A stretch of 64,000 nt of DNA from Streptomyces sp. P3 (GTDB lineage Bacteria; Actinomycetota; Actinomycetes; Streptomycetales; Streptomycetaceae): the NCBI RefSeq assembly GCF_003032475.1, contig NZ_CP028369.1, positions 2,542,001 through 2,606,000 of the forward strand, in the 5' to 3' direction. Both the position numbers and the translations under genes were made by a program. Numbering within the stretch: the first letter of the stretch is position 1; every line of letters begins with the position of its first letter. The notes under the pieces are model-generated. The model was given only the letters and a program-made list of their open reading frames with translations. It did not search any database and had not been told where the DNA came from. Of the stretch, positions 44,976 to 53,671 are shown piece by piece.

Positions 44976-45803
44976 TCATACGGGTGTCCTCTCCTGCCGT
45001 TTCCTGGACATGGCAGCCCGGATCTCCCCCGCGCGGGCATGGATCACGGGGGCGGGCGGGAGTGCGGCGGGGCGCGTGGGCGTGCGCTCGCCGTGACAGC
45101 CGCGGCACACGCCTCCCGGCAGGGCCTCGGGTCGTCCCGGCACTCGGCACTCCGCGCACTCCAGCATCCGGCGGGGCGGGCGCGGGGCGGGCGGCTCCGC
45201 CGGGAGTTTGTCCGTCAGGCGGCGGCGGAGCAGTGCTGCCGGGCTGTGGACGGGGGTGGGCAGGCCCGCGGTGAGCGCGGCGAGCAGTGTCTCCTCCGTC
45301 GCTCCTCGCGCGAACCACTCCTCCGCCAGCGGGGTGAGCTGCGCGCAGTCGGCGGCGGAGAGGGACAGGACGGAGGCCGTGCGGCCGAGGGCGGCCAGGA
45401 GGATGTGGGCGCGGGACCGGGTGGTGGGCGGCGCCCGTTCGGGTTCCGGGGCGTCGTCCGGTACGTCCCCTCGCGTGAACGTCACCCACCAGCCGTCGTC
45501 GCGTGCGGTGCGGGTGAACCACGTTCGGGTGATCCAGCGGAATTCGCCCGAGGCGGTTTTCAGCCGTTCCCGCCCTCGCCTCAGGTGGCCCGCCCGCTGG
45601 ATGCGGTTGAGCGCGGTGCGCAGGGCGCACTGACCGTACGGGAGTTGTCCGGCCAGCGACTTCACCGAGATGTCGGCGCCGTCCGGCAGGCGGTCGATGT
45701 ACGCGGCGATGGCCGCTTCGCGGGGCGGGAGGTGAGTGAAGTCGTTCTTCCGGCGCGGAAGTTGGCCCGCCGCGGCCCGCTTCCCGTAGCCCGGATTGGC
45801 CAT
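44976..45803 (-). CDS. Helix-turn-helix protein with C-terminal zinc-ribbon motif
   Basis: A 275-aa protein (ATG 45803; an in-frame GTG at 45860 would add 19 residues). Residues about 20-90 resemble a winged-helix fold (REAAIAAYIDRLPDGADISV, LPYGQCALRTALNRIQRAGH, LRRGRERLKTASGEFRWITR). The middle is helical and Leu/Ala-rich. Near the C-terminus, CAECRVPGRPEALPGGVCRG followed by CHG is a CxxC...CxxC zinc-binding motif. It is probably a transcription or replication-type DNA-binding protein. No specific family was recognised. It likely forms an operon with the Uma2 gene. Confidence 0.85.
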   Translation of the reverse strand: MANPGYGKRAAAGQLPRRKNDFTHLPPREAAIAAYIDRLPDGADISVKSLAGQLPYGQCALRTALNRIQRAGHLRRGRERLKTASGEFRWITRTWFTRTARDDGWWVTFTRGDVPDDAPEPERAPPTTRSRAHILLAALGRTASVLSLSAADCAQLTPLAEEWFARGATEETLLAALTAGLPTPVHSPAALLRRRLTDKLPAEPPAPRPPRRMLECAECRVPGRPEALPGGVCRGCHGERTPTRPAALPPAPVIHARAGEIRAAMSRKRQERTPV

Positions 45804-46080
45804 CGGGTGCGGGGATGCGTGTGGGGGCAGGGGCGCAGTACTAGGCTTCGTGTCAGCCACAGGTCGATGCTCTCGATCGATCTCGTAGGTCAGGCCCCCG
45901 TAGGTGTTGGCGCACCGGCGGGGGCTGTTTCGTCGTCCGCACCGTAAAGCCTTGTGACCCTCCGTGGCAAACCGGTCGCTACGCGTCAACTCGCCGGGTG
46001 GGGGGGTGGGTTGAGAACCCCACCCAATCCAAGCAAAGAGGGCTCGGAGCTGGACGCTCGAGCTTCGGGGCGGGTGTCGA

Positions 46081-46256
46081 TCAGCCGGCCTTGAGGTTTT
46101 CGACGAACGCGGACCAGGCCTCCGCCCGGAACGCGAGCCTCGGGCCCAGGGGGCCTTGGAGTCCCGGACGCGGACAGGGGCGAGGGCGGGCGTGGGGTGG
46201 CCGGGGGCGACCTCCAGGCAGTCGGCGCCACTGCCCCCGCTGTAGCTGGAGATCAC
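46081..46256 (-). pseudogene. DUF397 protein remnant with frameshift
   Basis: From GTG 46256 the frame reads MISSYSGGSGADCLEVAPGH, then APVRVRDSKAP, a clear DUF397 N-terminal half. The rest of the family pattern, GPRLAFRAEAWSAFVENLKA-G-stop, continues in another frame. The two halves join if one base is added in the G run at 46149-46153 (CCCCC on the coding strand). The usual N-terminal W-x-K before SSYSGG is also missing, with an in-frame TGA two codons upstream. DUF397 genes normally accompany an XRE regulator, absent here. This is most likely a decayed orphan; a sequencing error in the homopolymer is the alternative. Confidence 0.8.
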
Positions 46257-46439
46257 CGGTCAGCCCACGGAATGGGTGGTGGAGCGCGGCTCTGTCCCGT
46301 AGGGGGCGCGTGGCCGGGATCACAGGCTCGGGTTCGCAGGGGGTGGAATGGGCCGGGGGCCCGGGGCGTTGCGTGGGAAGCACACTCGATGCGTGTGCAC
46401 ATACCAGCCGGTTCAACCGCGTTCCGAGGAGTCCCCCAC

Positions 46440-47567
46440 GTGAGCATCACGCCGCCCGCCGCCACGCGCGCCGCCGAGATCCTTTCCCGTCCGGTGTCCA
46501 TCAACGGACTCACCGTCCCGAACCGGATCGTCATGGCCCCCATGACGCGCATGTTCTCCCCGGACGGCGTTCCCGGCGACGACGTCGTGTCGTACTACGG
46601 TCGCCGCGCCGCCGCCGGTGTCGGTCTCATCGTCACCGAGGGCACCTACGTCGGGCACGACTCCGCCGGGCAGAGCGACCGGGTTCCGCGGTTCCACGGG
46701 ACGGAGCAGCTCGCTGGCTGGGCGAAGGTCGCGGAGGCCGTGCACGCGGGCGGCGGGAAGATCGTGCCGCAGTTGTGGCACATCGGCATGGTGCGCAAGC
46801 AGGGTGAGCCGCCGTACCCGGACGCGCCCGCCGTCGGGCCTTCCGGCATCCGGCTGGACGGCACCGAGGGCGCCGGCAAGGCGATGACCCAGCGCGATCT
46901 GGACGACGTCATCGGCGCGTTCGCCGAGGCCGCGGCCGCCGCCGAGCGCATCGGATTCGACGGCGTCGAGCTGCACGGCGCGCACGGCTACCTCCTCGAC
47001 CAGTTCCTGTGGGCCGGTACCAACCGCCGGACCGACGCCTACGGCGGTGACCTGGTGGCCCGCACGAAGTTCGCCGCCGAGATCGTGGCCGCCGTCCGCG
47101 CGACCGTCTCTGCCGAGTTCCCGGTCATCTTCCGCTACTCGCAGTGGAAGTCGGACGCCTACGACGCCCGTCTCGCCGAGACCCCGGAGGAGCTGGAGGC
47201 CCTTCTCGCGCCGCTCGCCGCCGCCGGCGTCGACGCCTTCCACGCCTCCACCCGCCGCTACTGGCTCCCCGAGTTCGACGGCTCCGACCTCAACCTCGCG
47301 GGCTGGACGAAGAAGCTCACCGGCAAGCCCGCCATCACGGTCGGCTCGGTCGGCCTCGACGGCGACTTCCTCAAGGGCTTCGCCGGCGAGGGCGCGCCGG
47401 TCAAGGGTCTCGACGACCTCCTGGACCGTCTGGAGCGCGACGAGTTCGACATGGTGGCCGTCGGCCGTGCGCTGCTTCAGGACCCGGAGTGGGCGGCCAA
47501 GGTGCTCGGCGGCCGTCTCGACGAGCTGAAGCCCTACGACGCCGCCGCGCTGCGCACCCTGAGCTGA
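46440..47567 (+). CDS. Old yellow enzyme-type NADH:flavin oxidoreductase
   Basis: A 375-aa FMN-dependent ene-reductase with a TIM barrel. The GTG start has GAGGAG 9 nt upstream. Motifs are LTVPNRIVMAPMTRMFSPDG (FMN binding), VPQLWHIG with the substrate-binding His, GFDGVELHGAHGYLLDQFLW with NRRTDAYGG (phosphate-binding and active-site region), FRYSQWK and the C-terminal AITVGSVGL and FDMVAVGRALLQDPEW. It probably reduces activated C=C bonds or aromatic nitro groups; the physiological substrate is unknown. It is monocistronic with a terminator. Confidence 0.94.
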   Translation: MSITPPAATRAAEILSRPVSINGLTVPNRIVMAPMTRMFSPDGVPGDDVVSYYGRRAAAGVGLIVTEGTYVGHDSAGQSDRVPRFHGTEQLAGWAKVAEAVHAGGGKIVPQLWHIGMVRKQGEPPYPDAPAVGPSGIRLDGTEGAGKAMTQRDLDDVIGAFAEAAAAAERIGFDGVELHGAHGYLLDQFLWAGTNRRTDAYGGDLVARTKFAAEIVAAVRATVSAEFPVIFRYSQWKSDAYDARLAETPEELEALLAPLAAAGVDAFHASTRRYWLPEFDGSDLNLAGWTKKLTGKPAITVGSVGLDGDFLKGFAGEGAPVKGLDDLLDRLERDEFDMVAVGRALLQDPEWAAKVLGGRLDELKPYDAAALRTLS

Positions 47568-47623
47568 GCGTCTGCTCGCGGGCACCTTCCTGATCCTGAC
47601 GGGAAGCCGACCGACCGGCCAGA

Positions 47624-47658
47624 GACGGCTGTCACCCACACGAGGGGTGGCAGCCGTC
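47624..47658 (+). terminator. Terminator of the OYE gene
   Basis: A 12-bp stem (47624-47635 and 47647-47658) with one G-U pair and an 11-nt loop, followed by TTCGGC. Confidence 0.8.
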
Positions 47659-47718
47659 TTCGGCACTTTCGCCGGTCACCGCCCGTTCCACGAGCAACCG
47701 CCTTTTCAGGAGTGATGA

Positions 47719-49302
47719 ATGACGACACCCGACGCCACCGATGTCCCCGGCACCACCGACCGGCTCGTCGCACGCACGACCGCCGGCCCCGTACGCGGTC
47801 GCCGGGAGGCGGACCTGACCGTCTTCCGGGGCATTCCCTTCGCCGCGCCCCCGGTCGGCGACGCCCGCTTCCAGGCCCCCCGGCCGCCCCACCCGTGGGA
47901 CGGCATACGGGACGCGTACGCCTTCGGGCCGCCGCCCCCGCAGGAGTCGGGCATCCAGGGCCGGGCCGGAATCCCGGAAGCCCCGACCGGGGACGACTGG
48001 CTGACGGTCAACGTCTGGACCCCTGACGCGGAGCCGGAGCCGTCGGCCGCCCGCCCGGTCATGGTGTGGATCTACGGCGGCGCCTACAAGCTCGGCCACT
48101 CCGGCAGCCCGGGCTACGACGCGCAGCACCTCGCCCGCGCCGGCGACCTGGTCGTCGTCACCTTCAACTACCGTGTCGGCATAGAGGGGTTCGCACGGAT
48201 CGAGGGCGCACCGGCCAACCGGGGGCTGCTCGACCAGGTCGCCGCGCTGGAATGGGTGCGGGACAACATCGCGGCCTTCGGCGGCGACCCGGACCGGGTG
48301 ACCGTGTTCGGCGAGTCGGCCGGCGCCGGTTCGGTGGCCGCGCTGCTTGCCATGCCGAGCGCCCGGGGCCTGTTCGGGCGGGCCATCTCGCAGAGCGTGC
48401 CCGGCACGTACTTCTCCGACGAGCTGGCCCGTGACCTCGCGGGCGCGATCGCCGCGGAGGCCGGTCTGCGGCCGACGGCCGCCGACCTGGCCACGGTGGA
48501 CCCGCGCACGCTGCCCGAAGCAGGTGCGGCGCTGGCCGCGAAGATGGCGCAACGGGTGGACCGGTGGGGGCAGGTCGCGCCCACGGTCACTCCGTTCTCC
48601 CCCGTGGTCGACGGTGAGATCCTGCCGACGACTCCGTGGCAGGCGCTGGCATCGGGCGCCGCTCGCGACGTCGAGCTGATCGTCGGACACAACGCGCAGG
48701 AGTACCGCCTGTTCCTCGTCATGGGCGGGCTGCTGGGCAAGGTGACCGGGGAACAGGCGACAGCGGCCCTGCGCCTGTTCGCCCCGGGCGGAGGAGCGGA
48801 GGGCGAACAGGCCTACCGGTCGGCCTTCCCGGACGCCGATCCGGGCGAGCTGTACGAGCGGGTGCAGTCGGACTGGCTGTTCCACATACCCTCCCTGCAC
48901 TTGGCCGAGGCCCAGGTCGCGGGCGGCGGCCGGGCTCACGTCTACGAGCTGACCTGGCCGGCCCCGGGAGCGGGCGGCACCCTGGGTGCGTGCCACGGCC
49001 TGGACATCCCGCTGCTGTTCGGCACCTACACGGCAGACCTCGGGAACCTGCTGTTCGCGGGGGTGGAGGTGACGGACGAGGCCCGGGCACTGACGGCGGG
49101 CTTCCACCGGTCGTGGACGTCCTTCGCGAGGACGGGAGACCCGGGCTGGCCCGCGTACGACCGGGAACGGAGGCTGGTGCAGGTGCTGGACGTGGAGACC
49201 GAGGTGCGCCCCTACCCGGAGGAGACGTCCCGTCGGCTGTGGGAAGGCCACGACTTCCCGCCCCTGCCGCTGCTCGACGGCGGCGTCCGGGACGGGTCGT
49301 AG
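47719..49302 (+). CDS. Type-B carboxylesterase/lipase
   Basis: A 527-aa alpha/beta hydrolase of the carboxylesterase B family. The nucleophile elbow is TVFGESAGAGSVAAL (Ser about residue 200), the oxyanion loop is VMVWIYGGAYKLG and the acid region is IVGHNAQEYRLF. The catalytic His falls in GTLGACHGLDIPLLFG. The N-terminal TAGPVRGRREADLTVFRGIP is typical. There is no signal peptide, so it is intracellular. AGGAGTGATGA provides the Shine-Dalgarno. Substrates may be p-nitrobenzyl- or phenmedipham-type esters by family, but this is not determinable. Confidence 0.94.
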   Translation: MTTPDATDVPGTTDRLVARTTAGPVRGRREADLTVFRGIPFAAPPVGDARFQAPRPPHPWDGIRDAYAFGPPPPQESGIQGRAGIPEAPTGDDWLTVNVWTPDAEPEPSAARPVMVWIYGGAYKLGHSGSPGYDAQHLARAGDLVVVTFNYRVGIEGFARIEGAPANRGLLDQVAALEWVRDNIAAFGGDPDRVTVFGESAGAGSVAALLAMPSARGLFGRAISQSVPGTYFSDELARDLAGAIAAEAGLRPTAADLATVDPRTLPEAGAALAAKMAQRVDRWGQVAPTVTPFSPVVDGEILPTTPWQALASGAARDVELIVGHNAQEYRLFLVMGGLLGKVTGEQATAALRLFAPGGGAEGEQAYRSAFPDADPGELYERVQSDWLFHIPSLHLAEAQVAGGGRAHVYELTWPAPGAGGTLGACHGLDIPLLFGTYTADLGNLLFAGVEVTDEARALTAGFHRSWTSFARTGDPGWPAYDRERRLVQVLDVETEVRPYPEETSRRLWEGHDFPPLPLLDGGVRDGS

Positions 49303-49352
49303 GGCTTGCCCGGAGGACCTGACGCCGTGGACGTCCGGAACGCTTCGGAGCT

Positions 49353-49922
49353 CTAGAGGTTGCCGAGCGGCTCGATGTCGACCTTCACCGGGGTGCCCCA
49401 GATCCGCAGGACCTCGTAGTCGGTGAACTCGTGCACGAGCCGGTAGGCCATCGCGGGACGGGACCCCCGGCGCAGGGCGGCGATGTACAGTTCCGCCTCG
49501 CGCCGGTCCCGCCGCGGTGTTCCGCACAGCTGCCACTCCTGGCCGTTCCACAGCTCCGCCAGCCAGCGCTGCTGGGGCTGCGGGCGGTCGGCGCGGGTGC
49601 CGTACCGCGAGGGAGTGGGGATGGTGTGGGGCGCCTGCGGCGGCGGACCGTTGAACTCGGCGCGCCGGGCCGCCCGGCGACGTGTCTCGCACAGCAGGCA
49701 CAGGTCGGCGGCGGCCTTGTCGACCGGGCCGTGCGGGTGTTCGGCACAACGGGTGGTAGGGGCCGCGCCGACCACGCTGTCGTCCAGCAGCTCCAGCGCA
49801 CGCCGCAGGTCGGCCTTCACCTCGTGCAGCCGGGCGTCCGGGGTGTCGGTCGTGAGGGCTTCCCCGTGTTCGCCGAGAACACGCAGGGCACGGCCGAGCG
49901 CGGTGAGCTGGGCGTGGTTCAT
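49353..49922 (-). CDS. Conserved hypothetical protein
   Basis: A soluble 189-aa protein, not recognised. The N-terminal helical region (LTALGRALRVLGEHGEALTT, DLRRALELLDDSVVG) is followed by a possible zinc motif (CAEHPHGPVDKAAADLCLLC), a basic stretch, and a C-terminal part with Trp/Tyr-rich strands (WLAELWNGQEWQLCGTPRRD, YRLVHEFTDYEVLRIWGTPV). The CxxH...CxxC arrangement might bind zinc. TACCCT lies 7 nt before the ATG; a leaderless mRNA is likely. Confidence 0.8.
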   Translation of the reverse strand: MNHAQLTALGRALRVLGEHGEALTTDTPDARLHEVKADLRRALELLDDSVVGAAPTTRCAEHPHGPVDKAAADLCLLCETRRRAARRAEFNGPPPQAPHTIPTPSRYGTRADRPQPQQRWLAELWNGQEWQLCGTPRRDRREAELYIAALRRGSRPAMAYRLVHEFTDYEVLRIWGTPVKVDIEPLGNL

Positions 49923-50063
49923 GGCCCCAAGGGTAGGGCTCGCGCCGAACGACGGCTCTCGCCGGCCGGCGCCCGCGGCGGCCTCGGGGCGTGGGCGGGG
50001 TCAGCGGCTCGCCCCGCCGCCGCGACTCGCACCCGGCGCGGACGCCGCTCCGGGCGGCGTTCC

Positions 50064-50135
50064 CGTGACTGTGGCGGCGGCTGCGCCGGGCGGGGTGGTC
50101 GTGACTGTGGCGGCGGCTGCGCCGGGCGGGGTGGC
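50064..50135. repeat. 36-bp direct repeat, two copies
   Basis: Two near-identical 36-bp units (50064-50099 and 50100-50135), starting cgtgactgtggcggcggctg, lie downstream of murP. They contain no gene. Confidence 0.85.
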
Positions 50136-50180
50136 CGGGGCGGGCGGGCGGTCGGGTGTCGGGTGCGGTGGCCGTGCCGG

Positions 50181-51695
50181 TCATGGGGCCGGGGTGGCCG
50201 TGCCGGGTGGGGTGGTCGTGGGAGTCGCGGTGGTCGAATCGGTCAGCGCGGTCGTGCCGGGTGGAGTGGGTGGGCCGGGCTCCGCCGGGGGTGTGGGGGC
50301 GGTGGACGTGGCCGCGGGGGACAGGGCCGCGGCGGCCGCTCGGACGCCGCCGAAGGCGTAGGTGGCGGCGAAGCCGACCGCGTATCCCGTCAGCAGGCCA
50401 CCCGCGTAGACCGCCGCCGTGGCGCCCGGTCCCCGGTCGCCCGCCAGCAGTGGGAACAGGGCCCAGCCGGACGGGCCGATCGCCGTCGCCCCGACCCGGT
50501 CGCCGAGCATCGCGAAGAACCCGATGAAGGCGCCGCCGGCCGCCCCGCCCGCGCAGGCGGTGAGGAAGGGGCGGCCCAGCGGCAGCGACACCCCGTAGAT
50601 CAGCGGTTCGCCGATGCCCAGCAGCCCGGCGGGGAGCGCCGACCTGATCGTCGCCCGCAGCGCCACGTCGTCGCGCAGCCGGACGTACACCGCCGCCGCC
50701 GCGCCGACCTGGCCCGCGCCCGCCATCGCCAGCACCGGCAGCAGGACCGTGTACCCCTGCTGCTCGATGAGGGTGGTGTGGACGGGGATCAGGGCCTGGT
50801 GGAGGCCCAGCATCACCAGCGGCAGGAAGAGCCCGCCGAGCAGCAGACCGGCGAAGGCGCCCGTCGTCGTCAGCAGCCAGTTCGCCGCCGTGCCGATGGC
50901 CGCCGAGACCGCGCCGGCCGCGTACATCAGCCCGTACAGGGTGCCGAGGCCGGCGACCAGGACCGTCAGGGCGGGGGTGAGGAGCACGTCCAGCGTCTCC
51001 GGGACCCGGCCCCGGCACCGCCGCTCCACGTACGTCGCCAGCAGCGCGGCCGCCAGCGCGCCGAGGACGCCGCCCTGCCCGGGAGCCAGTGTCACCCCGA
51101 ACGCCGTCACCTTCGCGACCCCCGGATACACGACGATCGCCGCGACCGCGCCGCCCAGGACCGGTGTGCCGCCGAACTCCTTCGCCGTGTTGTATCCCAC
51201 GAACACGGCGATCAGCGCCATGAAGCCGGAGGCGATCGCGGTCAGCGCCGGAGTGAGCCCCGTCAGCAGGCCCGCGTTGAGGAGCAAACCGTTGACGCCG
51301 GCCAGGATCCCGCAGCCGACGAGGGCCGGGACGAGGGGGACGAAGACGGCGGCGAGGCGGCGCAGGGCGCTCTTCAGCGGGGTCGCGTTGCGCTCGCGCT
51401 GTCGCGCCTTCAGCGCGGCGCCGCGTGCCGCCAGCCGGTGCGCGGCCGTCAGCTTCTCGAAGTCGGCCGTCACCCGTGTCACCACGCCCGGCCCGAGGAC
51501 CACCTGCAAGGCGCCGTCAGCCACCACGACCCCGAGCACCCCGGGCACCGCCCGCAGCGCCTCCTCGTCCGCCCGGGAGGGATCGGCGAGATCCAGTCGC
51601 AGCCGGGTCATGCAGTGGGCGACGGAGACGACGTTCGCGGGGCCGCCCACGAGGGGCAGGATCGCGGCGGCTGTGGAGGAGGAGTCGATGCGCAC
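50181..51695 (-). CDS. murP: PTS transporter EIIBC, probable N-acetylmuramic acid-specific
   Basis: A 504-aa phosphotransferase permease. The EIIB domain (residues 1-85) has the phosphorylated Cys in VVSVAHCMTRLRLDLA. The EIIC domain (about 105-440) has eight or more hydrophobic segments (LRRLAAVFVPLVPALVGCGI, FMALIAVFVGYNTAKEFGG, ALPAGLLGIGEPLIYGVSLP). The GIGEPLIYG motif is the EIIC substrate loop. There is no EIIA domain, so it must borrow EIIA-Crr, as MurP does. A Pro/Thr-rich tail of about 50 residues is unusual. It starts 16 nt after murQ, which supports MurNAc as substrate; GlcNAc or glucosides cannot be excluded. Confidence 0.9.
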   Translation of the reverse strand: MRIDSSSTAAAILPLVGGPANVVSVAHCMTRLRLDLADPSRADEEALRAVPGVLGVVVADGALQVVLGPGVVTRVTADFEKLTAAHRLAARGAALKARQRERNATPLKSALRRLAAVFVPLVPALVGCGILAGVNGLLLNAGLLTGLTPALTAIASGFMALIAVFVGYNTAKEFGGTPVLGGAVAAIVVYPGVAKVTAFGVTLAPGQGGVLGALAAALLATYVERRCRGRVPETLDVLLTPALTVLVAGLGTLYGLMYAAGAVSAAIGTAANWLLTTTGAFAGLLLGGLFLPLVMLGLHQALIPVHTTLIEQQGYTVLLPVLAMAGAGQVGAAAAVYVRLRDDVALRATIRSALPAGLLGIGEPLIYGVSLPLGRPFLTACAGGAAGGAFIGFFAMLGDRVGATAIGPSGWALFPLLAGDRGPGATAAVYAGGLLTGYAVGFAATYAFGGVRAAAAALSPAATSTAPTPPAEPGPPTPPGTTALTDSTTATPTTTPPGTATPAP

Positions 51696-51711
51696 CCCTC
51701 GAGCGTGCGGG

Positions 51712-52647
51712 TCAGCGGCCCGCCGCGGTGAGAGCGGCGCGCAGATGTCCCCCGGACTCCTCCAGAAGGCGGGCAGCGGCCGGCCCGTCCACCCCCGCCA
51801 GCACCACCAGGATCGCGGCCTTCACCTCGCCGTCCGCCGCCGCGAGCGCCGCCTCGATCTCGTCGTCCGAGGCGCCCGTCGCCAGGGCGACGATCCGACG
51901 CGACCGGGCGCGCAGCTTCTCGTTGGTGGCGCGGACGTCCACCATCAGGTTCCCGTACGTCTTGCCCAACCGGATCATCGTGATCGTCGAGACCATGTTC
52001 AGCACCAGCTTCTGCGCGGTCCCCGCCTTCAGCCGGGTCGAGCCGGTGAGCAGCTCGGGGCCCACCACCACCTCGATCGCGTGCTCGGCGGCGGCGGCCA
52101 GCACGCTGCCGGGGTTGCAGGCCAGGGCGACGGTCAGCGCGCCCCGGGCGCGGGCGTGCCGTACCGCGCCGACCGCGTAGGGGGTGCGGCCCGAGGCGGA
52201 GACGCCGATCACGGTGTCGTCGGGGGTGAGGGAGAGGGCGGCGAGGTCCGCCTCGGCGAGCTCGGTGGAGTCCTCGGCGCCCTCGACCGGGACGGTCATG
52301 GCCTGCGGCCCGCCGGCGATCACACCGACGACCCGGCCGGGGGCGGTGCCGAAGGTGGGCGGGCACTCGGAGGCGTCGAGCACGCCGAGCCGTCCGGCGG
52401 TGCCCGCGCCCGCGTAGACCAGCCGTCCGCCGCGCGCCATCCGCGTCGCCGTCGCGTCGACGACGGCGGCGATGCGCGGAAGCTGCGTGGCCACGGCGGC
52501 GGCGACGCCGGCGTCCTCCGCGTTCATCAGCTGCGCGATGTCGAGCGTGGGGAGGCGGTCGATCTCGGCGAGGTCGGGTCGGAAGGCCTCGGTGGTGAGG
52601 GTGTCGAGCGCGGTGCGCAGATCCTGGGAGCCGGCACTGGGGTTCAT
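51712..52647 (-). CDS. murQ: N-acetylmuramic acid 6-phosphate etherase
   Basis: MurQ cleaves the lactyl ether of MurNAc-6-P to GlcNAc-6-P and D-lactate, feeding NagA. The 311-aa SIS-domain protein has LTTEAFRPDLAEIDRLPTLD, LVYAGAGTAGRLGVLDASEC, VIAGGPQAMTVPVEGAEDST with catalytic acidic residues, SASGRTPYAVGAVRHAR and NLMVDVRATNEKLRARSRRI. murP follows 16 nt later in the same operon. The RpiR/MurR-type regulator often beside murQ is missing here. The Shine-Dalgarno is weak (GGAAA). Confidence 0.95.
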   Translation of the reverse strand: MNPSAGSQDLRTALDTLTTEAFRPDLAEIDRLPTLDIAQLMNAEDAGVAAAVATQLPRIAAVVDATATRMARGGRLVYAGAGTAGRLGVLDASECPPTFGTAPGRVVGVIAGGPQAMTVPVEGAEDSTELAEADLAALSLTPDDTVIGVSASGRTPYAVGAVRHARARGALTVALACNPGSVLAAAAEHAIEVVVGPELLTGSTRLKAGTAQKLVLNMVSTITMIRLGKTYGNLMVDVRATNEKLRARSRRIVALATGASDDEIEAALAAADGEVKAAILVVLAGVDGPAAARLLEESGGHLRAALTAAGR

Positions 52648-52729
52648 GGCGATTTCCGGTTCTCTCGTCGGCAGGGGCTCCGCAACACCTACCGGTGGCG
52701 ATGCGCCGACGCCTCGTACGACGCGGCCG

Positions 52730-52805
52730 GTGCCGGCGCGCGGCTCGTCAGTGCGGAGCTCGTCCGCGTGCCGGCGCGCGGCTCGTCCGTGTGGAGCTCG
52801 TCCGC
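52730..52805. repeat. 38-bp direct repeat, two copies, upstream of murQ
   Basis: Two 38-bp units (52730-52767 and 52768-52805), starting gtgccggcgcgcggctcgtc, differ at about two positions and contain ggagctcgtccgc. They lie in the 288-nt divergent promoter region between murQ and the gene at 52936 and could be operator repeats. Confidence 0.85.
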
Positions 52806-52935
52806 GCGCAGTCGCCCGGGGAGCCTTCCGCGCGCGGCGCGCCCACGCGGTCGGCACGGCGGTGTGGGCGGTGTGGGTGGCACATGAAACGTATTTTCTG
52901 TCCGGGAGCGGGCCGGGAGTGCGCACAATAGGGGC

Positions 52936-53316
52936 ATGGACCCCACGAGCCCCCTGGAACAGACGTTGCACACGGCGCGTGCCCTGGTGCTCGCCGACCT
53001 GGCCTCGGGCGAGGTCGCCGCGGCGGACGTGGTGTCGATGGTCGAGGACTCGGTCGTGCAGCGCCGCTGGTGGGTCGAGCAGTGGCCGGACGGCGCGCAG
53101 TTCGTGGCCGGTCTGGTGGCCCAGGACGTGCAGGACGCGCTGCTGGAGCGGTACGGGCGATGGCCGCTGTGTCCGGTCTGCGGCTCCGGCGACCCGCACG
53201 CCCTCGAAGTCGAGCCCGAACTGGGTCCCGACCCGCACTGGGTGTGCCACAAGGCGGGGGTGAAGGTCGCCTCGGTCGGCTCGCTGGGGTCGGCCATGGA
53301 CGGGCCGTCCTCGTGA
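52936..53316 (+). CDS. Conserved hypothetical protein with CPVCG motif
   Basis: An acidic protein of 126 aa. The N-terminal 70 residues are helical (ARALVLADLASGEVAAADVV, VEDSVVQRRWWVEQWPDGAQ). The C-terminus has CPVCGSGDPHALEVEPELGP then HWVCHKAG, a CxxC...CxxH possible zinc site. No family was recognised. AGGGGC lies upstream of the ATG. It is followed after 7 nt by the DUF4031 gene, likely an operon. Confidence 0.8.
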   Translation: MDPTSPLEQTLHTARALVLADLASGEVAAADVVSMVEDSVVQRRWWVEQWPDGAQFVAGLVAQDVQDALLERYGRWPLCPVCGSGDPHALEVEPELGPDPHWVCHKAGVKVASVGSLGSAMDGPSS

Positions 53317-53323
53317 GGCGCTC

Positions 53324-53671
53324 ATGACCGTCTACATCGACCCGCCGAACTGGCCGGGGCACGGCCGGATGTGGTCGCACCTGGTCAGCGACGTCTCGTA
53401 TGCCGAACTGCAGGAGTTCGCCGACCGGTTGGGCGTCCCGCGGCGGGCCTTCGAACGCGACCACTACGACATCCCGTCCCCCCGCTACGACGAGGTGGTG
53501 GCGGCCGGCGCGGTCGAGGTGAGCAGCCGTGAGGTGGTGCGGCTGCTGACGGAGTCCGGCCTGCGCCGGCGCAAGGGCGGTGGCCGCGACGGGAAGCGGG
53601 ACGGCGGCCGGGACCGCCGGGGGGACGGCCCCCCGGACGGCGGACGCGGGGACGGCGTCGTCAGCTGCTGA
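53324..53671 (+). CDS. DUF4031 protein
   Basis: A 115-aa protein whose first 80 residues match DUF4031 very well: MTVYIDPPNWPGHGRMWSHL, VSDVSYAELQEFADRLGVPR, RAFERDHYDIPSPRYDEVVA and VSSREVVRLLTESGLR. The Arg/Gly/Asp-rich tail (residues 81-115) is probably disordered. The family's function is unknown; it often accompanies metabolic enzymes. The 3' end overlaps the convergent gene by 11 nt. Confidence 0.9.
   Translation: MTVYIDPPNWPGHGRMWSHLVSDVSYAELQEFADRLGVPRRAFERDHYDIPSPRYDEVVAAGAVEVSSREVVRLLTESGLRRRKGGGRDGKRDGGRDRRGDGPPDGGRGDGVVSC

Noticed and set aside
49923..50180. Ala/Val/Gly-repeat protein in the 36-bp repeat region
   Set aside because: Open frames there arise from GC-rich repeats, lack start signals and lie in the murP 3' region.
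47632..51018. Reading frame of about 1128 codons on the minus strand
   Set aside because: Spans the esterase, the hypothetical gene and murP in wrong frames; no start signal and repetitive Arg/Pro/Gly composition typical of high-GC shadow frames.
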